Shown here: positions 49,783 to 59,399 of the stretch, in pieces
Layout: each line of letters opens with the position of its first letter
Position numbering within the stretch: position 1 is the first letter of the stretch
NCBI GenBank assembly: GCA_037447655.1
Contig: JBBHKE010001152.1
Coordinates: forward strand, 38,078-102,077
Origin: Zygnema cylindricum
Lineage: Eukaryota; Streptophyta; Zygnematophyceae; Zygnematales; Zygnemataceae
DNA: 64,000 bases
Direction of reading: 5' to 3'
The notes under the pieces: model-generated
The model's database searches: none
Seen by the model: the letters and a program-made list of their open reading frames with translations, nothing else
Told to the model about the DNA's origin: nothing
Made by a program: the position numbers and the translations under genes

Positions 49783-50404
49783 CTACTCTGATGGAGGTGG
49801 AGGAGGAGTTTCCTTCGGATGTTTTGAACCATAGTGGTCAACTAATTGGTTATGATTCGCCAGCGAAGACTGCGAGCTCTCACATCACATACATTCAAAT
49901 TACACACCACCTAAAATAAGAACGTTTGACTATAACTTGTTCCAACTTGTCTCTGCGACGTTAAACAACTTAAAATGGCAATGACTTAAATTATATTATC
50001 AAAACTGAGACATATGAAAGCAGATAGCGGCAGGTATATGAGTGCACGAAGTGAAGAATTGCCACAGTACTGACATTAGCAAGGATAATCCATAACAGAT
50101 GACCGTTAAAACAGTGCAATTTCATTATGGAGTTCTGGAAGAAAATGCATGAGTCTAATAGAAAATAAATGACTACTGAGATAATAGCAACTACTATTAG
50201 AAATTCAGTGCCTTTTTGCAAAGTGTTAACAGAAATTAAACAATGTGCCAAGAAAAGGTAAAGGGTTTGCAAAGAAAACACCTTGCATATGGGACAAATA
50301 GTCTTAAGAGCAGCAGCTCTAGCTTCAAATTGAGATCCTTTTTGCTTCTGGTCCTTAGAAGCATTCTTCTTCTGAGCTTCAAGCTTTTGTTTTCCTCGAG
50401 TCAT
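49783..50404 (-). CDS. Small C2H2 zinc-finger protein (ZNF706/SERF-like), 69 residues
   Basis: Two exons: 50282-50404 (ATG at 50404) and 49783-49869 (TAG at 49783). The intron is GT/AG and falls in phase 0. The N-terminus MTRGKQKLEAQKKNASKDQ is basic and resembles the 4F5/SERF-type start. KGSQFEARAAALKTICPICK leads into a finger with C37, C40, H53 and H58 (C-x2-C-x12-H-x4-H), and the tail is KHPKETPPPPPSE. Human ZNF706 and its plant relatives have the same length and layout. Their molecular role is poorly defined; nuclear or cytosolic location is possible. An acceptor-like CAG two bases before the ATG suggests a 5' UTR intron, with the leader exon in the CT-rich stretch near 50430-50480. The intron between the coding exons contains only a spurious hydrophobic frame. 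Confidence 0.88.
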
Positions 50405-51444
50405 ATCTGCTGTCACGATAGAAAACCAACCTTGACCTTATCTTTTTTTCTTCTAGTCTTATATCTCTCTCCTTCCCTCCTCTATTATATCTTCTGTAAT
50501 TCTTTCAAAATTTTCCGATATTCTCGCAAAGCAACCTAGTGAAAGGTAAAAAGACTGTTAATTTTTATCTGCTGATCTGCTTCTACAGTATGATTTTCCT
50601 TTCGATTGACCCAAGACAAATCATAATCAGCAGTGGAAACATAGAAGAAAAGAAAAGAAATAGCCAAAAGAAAAGGAGCCGTTGGAAGGAAAGTAATAAT
50701 TAATCATCTTTACTTTGTTCCTTTCATTCCATGGACGACGAATCAGCTTCTTATTTTTCCTAAGGGTTCATTTTGAGTTAAAAAGTACGTTTCTCCAACA
50801 TGTCTTGATATTGTCGGAAATACAGTTACGAGAGACAAAGTACACGGAGGCAGTTTTCTGGCAGACGTCAATCAGGTAGCCTTTTCATCGAACAGTAAAA
50901 AGAATAAAAATAAAAATGTTTTTTTTTTTTTCTGGCTTCACTACTTTTTTTGCCATTTCCCAAGAGCTACATTACTTTTTAATTCCTTCTAGCTGATTTT
51001 TGTTCTGTACAAAAAGCACCATTTGTTTTGCAGTACGTGTGTAAAAAAATTCTAACAATATTACGCGATATGAAATTGCTGTTTTCTTGTATCGATGAGA
51101 TTCGATATTTTTAGAGTAATTCATTACCGTGTGCAATACTCATTCAATGCAATAACTGTTGTGACGCATTGCGATATTTCATGCCTAGCTCCAATATTAG
51201 TACAATAAGGGCAGCGTTTCGACTTTCAGTAATGAACATCCTGTACGGTCTGTTATACCGTTTCACGTGGCAATAACGTGAACCGGAAAAGGCCCAAAAC
51301 GACAATTTTGTGTGCCAACACTACTCACCTTGCATATGCCTATCTGACGCGTGGACGCGTAATAATGTGTCTTCAACTTTACAATCAGCCCAATTTGGAA
51401 AATCTTGCAAATCTTTGACAGACTTTTCGGGCATTGACGTTTGA
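50405..51444. other. Upstream region of the zinc-finger gene, no further gene seen
   Basis: Pyrimidine-rich near 50440-50500, otherwise A/T-rich with T runs. No coding frame is supportable. Confidence 0.55.
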
Positions 51445-52213
51445 CCATAGTTCAAAAGTAGGTGAAGGTAGGCCCATACAATATGCTTATTGTATGCAAA
51501 ACATACAATATGACCTTATGAGTTATGACCCATATTCATAGTTGTTCACGGCGTTTAGTGCGAACGATTTAATCGCGACGAATTATACGTAACAAACGAA
51601 TTGAACCTTTTGAAAAAATCGTAAAAATAGTTAATGAATTTTCGTCCGTACTATTTCGTACATGTAACCAAAAATAAATTTCACATATACCGCAGTTTGT
51701 ACCATTTTCGTACATTTTCCGTATCTTCTCGTTATGGTCCGTACATTTTTGGTACAATTCCGTAAAATTTATGTTCAGTTTACCGGACAGAAAGTACTAC
51801 GAAGTGCAACGTACCGTACAAAACCGTACAGCTATCGTAAAATACCGTACAGTTTCCGTGAATTAGCCGTTCAATTTACCGGATAGAAAGTACATCACGT
51901 TTTTTTCCGATTTATTCAAAAGTCACGAATTATACGTTATAATCGGAAAAAAGGAAAAAATCGCGCGATTTGAACAACTATACTCATATTGTATTCGGAC
52001 CTATTCGGACCAATTAAAACATTCAGACCAAAAATTGGACCAATTAAAACATTTGGACCAAAAAAAATTATTTACACCGTCAGATTTTGACGATCGGAAG
52101 GTCGCTGATCAAAGTAGCGATCTAAGAAGATCACATGAAAAGCCCATAACACAACTTACGCTAAAGGCGCCGACCAAAGGCCTACCATAAAAACGCCTAC
52201 TTTTGAACTATGG
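51445..52213. mobile_element. Inverted-repeat element with a second inverted repeat nested inside
   Basis: Outer ends pair CCATAGTTCAAAAGTAGG (51445) with CCTACTTTTGAACTATGG (ending 52213). Inside, ATAGTTGTTC at 51538 pairs with GAACAACTAT ending 51981, enclosing a stretch dense in CCGTAC/GTACGG words. The right part (52060-52213) is a reverse-orientation relative of 5420-5450 and 6060-6180, including TCACATGAAAAGCCCATAAC. No clean target duplication was found, so the class is open. Confidence 0.65.
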
Positions 52214-52525
52214 CTTTGACGTCCCTAGTCGGTCGCCTACTTGAAGAATTGTGACGATTCGTAGCAGCGGTCGTGTACCGGGCTCTCGATACCGCAACCA
52301 ATAAAATATCGCGTATCGAGGGGAATTTCAATACCCCGTATCGGAAATCATGGAATATTCCTCGATGTACATATCGCTAACCATTTAATGAATTTTTTCA
52401 CGTGTGAAAGTTCCTTATTTATAGAGTTTAACTGTAAGCTTTACTCGAACTCGGGGATGGTAAACCATTTGAGTACAAGAAACCCATTCTAAATCAAGGA
52501 GAAATGTTTTATTCAGCCAAAATAG

Positions 52526-53410
52526 TAGTGTTGTGTATCAGTAAGGATTTGTCGATAACCGATATAGGCCTTTTTTCGGGTATCCGATAATCGATATATT
52601 GGTACGATATATCGACATTGGTCTTATCGCCGATAAGTAGCCGATAATATCGGGTACTTATCGGCGCTAATGCCGATAACGATAATTATCGGCGATAAAT
52701 GTACGGACCGCGACGATAAATGTACGGTCTATCTGCCGAAACTGCGCCTTATTCTCGGGGCGTTGTACAAGCATAGAAAGTATCGTAGCCCCATGAAATC
52801 AGACGATTTTGTCATGGATCAATAAAAGCGATGTACCTTTCACATCCGACGCCATGGCTTTGTCCCTTAATTCCTTGAGATCCACTGACACCGCCATCGT
52901 CAATCACTGCCGCTTTTGGCAAAAGATGCCAAAGAGCCATTCCGGATCTTGAACCTCCGCCCGTTCGCTGGTGTTTTCTCATTCCCGTCGTCGTTAGGTC
53001 GGTGCATGCAGAATGTTATTTTGCGTCCGTTGTACTTTTGTGTCCGCCGCCCTTTTCCAGTTCCATGTTCACCAGTTCTTTAGTAAACTTCCGTACGACG
53101 CTGTAAAATTTTTGTTCAGTTAACCGGCCAACGTTTATGTGCCGCGTTTACCGTAATAAATTGTAGTTAAACCGTAACGGAACAGATTTCTATACGTGGC
53201 ATACCACGCTATATGAAATCAATTAAATAATATAGTATGTTATAAAGTACTATTGTATGCATACTATATATTTTTTAAGTTATCGCCGATATGGAATTTG
53301 TTGGTCCCAGACCGATATATCGGAACCTCTGACCGTTCGATAGTTATCGTAACTGATAACTATCGGCATAGGTGTTATCGCGATAAGTTTTTTACCGATA
53401 CACAACACTA
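52526..53410. mobile_element. hAT-like non-autonomous DNA transposon, 885 bp
   Basis: The terminal repeats TAGTGTTGTGTATC and GATACACAACACTA are exact for 14 bases, then continue with one mismatch. The element is bounded by a perfect 8-bp target duplication CAAAATAG (52518-52525 and 53411-53418), the hAT hallmark. Both subterminal regions are dense in CGATA/TATCG words, consistent with transposase-binding repeats. No transposase is encoded. A possible captured host exon lies inside. Confidence 0.88.
52837..52897 (-). other. Possible captured first exon inside the hAT-like element
   Basis: On the minus strand an ATG at 52897 opens a clean 20-codon frame (MAVSVDLKELRDK, then AMASDVK) that ends in AAAG|GTACAT, a plausible splice donor. 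The local base composition is richer in GC than the rest of the element. The parent gene is not recognised. It may be chance. Confidence 0.35.
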
Positions 53411-53539
53411 CAAAATAGTAGTATTTACTATTAATAACATTTTTCATTGAGTGGCTTCTAATGAGCCGCGTCGACAAAAATATTATCATTTGCAGATTCT
53501 AAAATAGTGTTAACGCAATTATTTCACTAATTCGATTAG

Positions 53540-54050
53540 CAATGCGCGCTGTACTTCTACTGTAGTCTTCTACGGCTTCCGTTCCAGTTCCAAAATTTGA
53601 CCCTTCCTGCCCGATCGCGTTGATTTTTTTCCATGAACTTTTTTTTTGCAGGATTTCTTTTTTTCGTTACTTGTTTTTTTTTTTTTCAAGCTTCGGAAGT
53701 TGCCGTTTACGGATCAGCAGGTTCGGACAGCGCTTCCTCCGATTCTGGCATCACCAGCACCAGCATCCTTCACAACCTGCCGTTGCAGACATTGTCAGTT
53801 TGATCGCAATTTTTTCATTCATTTTTTTTTTTTTATTACTTTTTTCTTCCTCTCTCGGCTGTGTGGATGCCTTCCACAGGCGTGAGAGAACGCTGCCATT
53901 AGTTTATTGTTCCACTAATTGTTGGTGGCTTGATCCATTTATCTCTCTCTCTTATTTCCTGAAACAGAATCAGAACCAAAGAATCAAAGAATCACATACT
54001 GAAGGAGTTTAATAACAGTGTTTTGGTGCCGATAAATATACTCCGTCATC
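53540..54050 (+). promoter_or_regulatory. Upstream and 5' leader of clathrin heavy chain gene
   Basis: T- and CT-rich sequence leading to the ATG at 54051. No firm TATA box or transcription start was assigned. Confidence 0.5.
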
Positions 54051-57000
54051 ATGGCGGCCGCCAGTGCTCCGATTGCTATGAAGGAGGCCCTAACGGTAAT
54101 AGCAGGCTTTCTTATCCGCAGATTGGCATTAAATTTAGCAGTGACTGTTGTGTTTTGGATTAACTCCTGCTGTATACTTTTTTTAGCGAAGATGATAAAC
54201 TATTTCTGTTTTTTTTGGATTATTTTCAATAACGATCTTGGAATGCTGCTATTCTAATGGTTTTACCATATCTAATAAGTGCCAGTAGTACACCATCTCA
54301 CGTGTATCTGTTTTGCAATGCTGTATTGTAGTAGTTTAATATTTTTATTAAAGAAATGGCTTCCGTAAGGGCCAGTAGTATACCATCTCACATGTATCTG
54401 TTTTCTCAATTTTGCAGTTGACGACTTTAGGAGTAAATCAACAATTCATTACGTTCACTCATGTGACGATGGAGTCGGAAAAGTTTATCTGTATTCGAGA
54501 AACAGCTCCCTCTAACAGTGTAGTGATCGTTGATATGGCGATGCCAATGCAACCTCTTCGTAGGCCAATCACGGCAGATTCTGCCCTTATGAATCCTACA
54601 AGCAGAGTTTTGGCTCTCAAAGGTACGCACAAATGATCCATCTAATGATTGGTCATAAGTTTTTAATTAGTGTTGGCTTTCAAGGGTACTTGAAAATTGT
54701 CCATCTAATGGTTTGTCATAAGTTATCTGTTTTTTAAGTGTTGCCCTAACCTACGCGGAAATGATCCATGTAATGATTGATCAAGAGTGTAATTGCCAGG
54801 TCTAGATCTTTCTGTTTTTCGACTGAACTGTCGTTTTTGATGTGATTCTGTTTTGCCCAGCTCAAATACAAGGAACAACTCAAGATCATCTGCAGATTTT
54901 CAACATAGAGGAAAAAGCAAAAATGAAGTCATACCAAATGCCAGAGCAGGTAAGCTACAGGAACTTGATCTGCTGCCAAAGAGGATGTATTGAAGGAATC
55001 ACAGCCAGTATTTCAAATACAGACTTAGGAACATAACTGTTATTTCATCTGTTTTTTGTTCTTACTATTCTGTGTTTGTTTGGCAGGTTGTATTTTGGAA
55101 GTGGGTGACACCATCGCTGTTGGGTCTTGTGACTCAGACCTCGGTCTATCATTGGTCGATTGCAGGTAATAACGTCACTTTTTGATCCAAATTCCCTGAA
55201 TTAAAGGGCACACATTGGCCCTGGCTGATATTTTTCTCCACGCTGACACGTTTCAGGTTCTACTTTCAGGCAGACTTTTTCAATATTTAGTTGTTTTTCT
55301 ATTTATTTCCAGGAACCTCGGAGCCAGTGAAGATGTTTGAACGGACAGCAAATTTGGCGGGAAACCAAATCATTAACTATCGATGTGACCCCTCGGAGAA
55401 GTGGTTGGTCGTGGTTGGAATCGCTCCAGGAGTACCAGAGGTTGGTTTATCGTTTAGCGAGCTCTTGCATTAAATACTAAGTGACCAACTTATGCTGTTT
55501 CAAGGAAGGTAGGTGAGTTGTATTATTTTTGAAATCAGGCTATATAGGTCATTCCCGGCAGAGACTTTCCTATTCTTTTTGTTTCTTTATGGTGACATAG
55601 TCCTTTCTGGTTGCAGAGACCCCAACTTGTTAAGGGCAATATGCAACTTTTCTCTGTGGATCAGCAACGAAGTCAAGCTCTCGAAGCACATGCTGCTGTT
55701 TTTGCTTCTTTCAAGGTGAGAATTTGTTTTCCATTTTTTTTGGAAACTAATGTTGACTAATGTATTCACAACGGTTTAAGGAGACTATTTTCTTGGATTT
55801 TTCTTCATATTCAATTCTGATTGCCCAAGTACCAGTGGAGCTCCCTTTTGTTTCCCCCACGTCCTTCAAGCCATGGTTTTTTTTTTTCACAGTATCTACA
55901 ATATATGTTTTATAGAGGCACACATTACTGCAGATATATATATTTCGTCGTAGTCGCCTTGAAGAAGGATCATGGTCATTATGTTTGAATCAATTCTAAA
56001 CCCTTGCAATTTGGTTAAGGAGTTTTCTGACTTTAATTCTTATGGTGTTTTCATGCATTCAGGTTCCTGGAAATGATACACCGTCGTTATTGATTGCTTT
56101 CTCTACGAAAAGCATTGTGGCTGGGCAACTTGTGTCCAAGCTCCATGTCATTGAGCTAGGAGCACAGCCAGGTTGAATTTCAGATCTGTTTGACTTTTCA
56201 AACTTGTCATGGGCCGCTGCTAGCGTTGCTACATACAACTTCATTTTTTACTTTCAGATTTTAGTTTTGTTTCCTTCCTCAATATCCCACGCTCGTTCTT
56301 GCAAATGGTTGCATTTCAAACCCCAGATTTTGATGTTTTAGGATGTCAGCCAGTGAACCAGGAAGGGGTTACTGCCAATGTGTTTTGCAGGGAAAACTCC
56401 TTTTGCAAAGAAGCAAGCAGATCTTTTCTTTCCACCAGATTTTGCAGATGATTTTCCAGTGGCAATGCAGGTGAGAGCTCTATTATTTTCTTCAATATGT
56501 TTCTTGGGTCTTTCCTTAATTTGCTTGGCTTCAACTTGCAAGAGTGAGGAATTTGCTATGCCCAAGAGTGAGGATTGTTTTGAAATAAGTAGACTACGCT
56601 TTCCCCTCCCCCCCTTTTTTTTTGTCTTTTTATGGTAGATTTTGGCAAAATCTCATATATGTGATCACCAAGCTAGCCTCTTGATCGTGCACGACCTCAT
56701 TGTTTTGATGTTTGCTTTCCCTTGATTTTATGCTACAGATTTCGGCAAAATACGGCCTCATCTATGTGATCACAAAGCTCGGCCTCTTGTTCGTTTATGA
56801 CCTTGAAACAGCAACAGCTGTTTATCGCAACCGTATCAGTCCCGACCCCATCTTTCTCACAGCTGATGCTCCAGCAGTGGGTGGCTTCTATGCTGTCAAT
56901 CGAAGGGGACAGGTTCTGCTTGCGACTGTGAATGAGCAAACTATTGTGCCTTTCGTCAGTGGACAGGTGAATTATTCTCTTAGATTTGTCTTAGTCTGCT

Positions 57001-58159
57001 GTTGGGAATTTACACTAGTTGATTAGTGTTAATGAGCAAACTATTGTACCTATTTCCAGTGGGCAGGTGAGCTATTCTCCTAGGTATATCTTAGCCTGCT
57101 GTTAGGATATCATATGAGCTCATTAGTGTGAATCCTCAGTGGACAGGTGAGTTATTCTCTTAGGCATATCTTAGTGTGCTGTTGGGAATTTGAGTTCATT
57201 TGGGGAAGCTTGCATGGGGGTTAGCGGCAGAAATGAACATGTTCTTACTGACTTTTTCTGGCTGGATTATGGCAGTTAAATAATCTGGAGCTTGCGGTCA
57301 ACCTTGCAAAGCGAGGGAATCTCCCTGGTGCCGAAGGTCTGGTAAGCTAATAGAAAAGAACACCGTTTTGAAAGCAGGTGGAGGTGTTGAAGTCTCTGGT
57401 TATCAAAGTATCTGCATGGAGTATATACACAGTATAACAGATCCTAACTATTTTTGCATGAATTTTTTAGAATATATTTTTTGACCCTCTGCTTGGCATT
57501 TCAGGTGGTACAACGTTTCCAGGAGTTGTTTTCTCAGATGAAATACAAAGAAGCAGCTGAACTTGCAGCAGATTCCCCACAGGGCATATTGAGAACTCCA
57601 GACACTGTCGCTAAGTTTCAGGTCAGAAATTTTTAGAAGGGCCCTACTGCTTGTATACCCCTGAATCTTGCAGACTGGTTTTAGGAAATAAACTAATACT
57701 CGAACTTTTTTGATCCAGGGATAGTAACTGTCTTTAGTTTCTCAGTTTGGTTGCTTATTTAAGCTGATTTTTCCTTGGAAATTCATCTGTACGCGATAGA
57801 CAGAAGTCCCACCCTGAATTAAATTTCTTGAATTCCCCAAACACAACCCTTTTCAGTATATGAGGCTCTTCTTCTCCACTTTATTCGCTTTCTTCGCTAT
57901 AATCCTGAATCCTGTAATTGATGTGTTTGATACTCACTTGTTTTTATTTTGTGGTGGTCAGAGTGTACCTGTTCAACCTGGAACAACCTCTCCCTTGCTT
58001 CAGTATTTTGGTACTTTGTTGACCAAGGGAAAGCTGAACGCTTTTGAATCACTTGAGCTTTCACGGTTGGTGGTTAATCAAAATAAAAAGAACCTTCTGG
58101 AGAACTGGCTTGGAGAAGACAAGCTGGAATGTAGTGAAGAGCTGGGAGACTTGGTAAAG
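54051..58159 (+). CDS. CHC: Clathrin heavy chain, N-terminal 481 residues only
   Basis: Twelve exons: 54051-54095, 54418-54622, 54861-54949, 55087-55165, 55313-55440, 55617-55715, 56063-56171, 56391-56470, 56739-56966, 57276-57341, 57505-57621, 57962-58159. All are GT/AG with agreeing phases. The protein begins [20 protein letters not shown] and is strikingly like plant clathrin throughout: [38 protein letters not shown], and [15 protein letters not shown]. This covers the N-terminal beta-propeller (about 1-330), which binds adaptor peptides, and the start of the leg. Exon 12 ends ELGDLVK with a good donor, yet none of the remaining roughly 1,220 residues of the leg and trimerisation region follow. 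Beyond 58160 are only intron-like sequence, a poly-G run and another gene on the opposite strand. As it stands it cannot make a working triskelion. Introns 1, 2, 8 and 9 hold copies of neighbouring exon edges. Confidence 0.95.
54281..54420 (+). repeat. Duplicated acceptor region of clathrin exon 2
   Basis: GCCAGTAGTACACCATCTCA at 54281 recurs as GCCAGTAGTATACCATCTCA at 54371, both followed by CGTGTATCTGTTTT or CATGTATCTGTTTT; only the second leads into the true TTGCAG acceptor. Confidence 0.9.
54605..54795 (+). repeat. Triplicated 3' edge of clathrin exon 2 with donor site
   Basis: The exon end TTTTGGCTCTCAAAGGTACG with intron ATGATCCATCTAATGATTGG (from 54609) recurs at 54673 (GTTGGCTTTCAAGGGTACTT, then GTCCATCTAATGG) and at 54739 (GTTGCCCTAAC, then ATGATCCATGTAATGATTG). 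Confidence 0.88.
56636..56804 (+). repeat. Partial copy of clathrin exon 9 in the preceding intron
   Basis: The true exon start ATTTCGGCAAAATACGG (56739) and TATGTGATCACAAAGCTCGG have an intron copy about 100 bp upstream: ATTTTGGCAAAATCTC (56639) and TATGTGATCACCAAGCTAGC, continuing CTCTTGATCGTGCACGACCT. The copy lacks a good acceptor. Confidence 0.9.
56925..57200 (+). repeat. Triplicated 3' edge of clathrin exon 9 with donor site
   Basis: The end of exon 9 (AATGAGCAAACTATTGTGCC, then CAGTGGACAG|GTGAATTATTCTC) is followed by two more copies with donors, CAGTGGGCAG|GTGAGCTATTCTC (ending at 57066/57067) and CAGTGGACAG|GTGAGTTATTCTC (near 57145). Each is followed by a TCTTAG(T/C)(C/G)TGCTGTT(G/A)GGA intron segment. 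Three nearly equivalent donor sites lie in a row. Confidence 0.92.
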
Positions 58160-58992
58160 GTAAGACCTGTTTGTCATTTCTGACACATTATGGTGGGCAG
58201 TCATCTGCTGGTCACACTTAAACCCTCGGGTTCCAAATATTTTGCTTGTGGAATGTTTTTTCAATTACAGACCCAAATGGTCGACTCTCTACAGATGATA
58301 TCTATTGATGTATTAAGTTCTTTCGATTTTTTTTTAATTTGGTTTTGTGATTATTGGCTGCGCCGACCCTCAGCGTCAATATCCTTAGCTAGCGAAGGTT
58401 TTGATCTCGCATAATTTTTTTTTTAGGTTTTTTTTTTTTTGTTGGTAAGAGTTAGTAACCATGAGGTGGCGTATGAATATTCCAGTGCGGCAGGCTGGGT
58501 CACCAATTTGGATTGACGTGTTGTTGTAAATAGATAGTGCTAGTGTTCCGCTTTGTGTTACTGGGCATTCGTTTGTCGTAGCACTATGCGATTACAGATC
58601 AGTAGCAAGTTCTCTGGTACTGGTCAGATAAAGCTCGAGTTTATGGCGGTTGGAAAGAAAGAAACGCGGAAAGAACAGACAGCTGTGTGAAATGTGATCA
58701 CATTGGCATTGTTGAAGGCAGTCTGACCCGACCATCATGGTTTTCCTGGAAATAGTCTGTAGATCACTAGGCTTAACTAGGATGTTAGTTCCTATGGAAA
58801 TGGCCATCTGTCGTGCAAAACTCTACGGCAGTCACCCGTGGCTGATAGCACTGAACTTTCATTTTTTTGTTATGAAGTCCCATCCTTTTTGCTGCTGCTT
58901 TGCATCTCTTGCTTCGGAAGTAAACACGAAAAAAATTTCATTAGCTTTTGGAGCAGAATTTCTTATCATTAAAGGATGGACTTTTTATTACA
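58160..58992. other. Sequence after the last clathrin exon, no further exon
   Basis: Begins as a normal intron (GTAAGACC). No stretch matches the next part of clathrin. It ends in TTTTTATTACAG directly before the G run, which looks like an acceptor but leads nowhere. Confidence 0.6.

Positions 58993-59051
<59 letters not shown>
58993..59051 (+). repeat. Poly-G run of 59 bases
   Basis: Fifty-nine consecutive G, by far the longest homopolymer in the window. It sits between two truncated convergent genes. It may be an assembly or sequencing artefact. Confidence 0.95.
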
Positions 59052-59052
<1 letters not shown>

Positions 59053-59392
59053 GAGTGGGAGGGAAGAAGGGTTGAAAGAGGTGAGGGAGTTGGAAGAAGG
59101 GGGAGAGAGAGGGAGAGGGGGAGAGTGGGGAAGAACGAGGGGAGTCGGAGAGTGGTGGGAGGGAGAGGGAGTTGCAATAGAAAGGTGGGGGGGATTTGGA
59201 AGGGAGGTGGGAGGAAGGGAAGAAGGGAGAGAATAAAGAGGGCGGGAGACGGCAGAGGGGGAGAGAGGAGAGATGGAGAGGGAGAAGGAGAGGGAGAGGG
59301 AGATGGAGAGAGAGATAGAGATGGAGAGAGATTTGAAAGGGGAGATGGAGAGGGAGAAGGAGAAACAGAGGGAGAGGAGAGGAGATAGAGAA
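59052..59392. repeat. GA-rich tract next to the GH9 fragment
   Basis: GGGAGA, GGGAGG and GAGATG blocks. In the sense direction of the minus-strand GH9 gene it would be a CT-rich intron following the donor at 59399-59398. Gly- or Pro-rich reading frames here are repeat artefacts. Confidence 0.9.
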
Positions 59393-59399
59393 TACAAAC

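Noticed and set aside
58270-58310. Acceptor-like TACAG followed by ACCCAAATGG as next clathrin exon
   Set aside because: The translation does not resemble the next clathrin segment beyond a single Thr.
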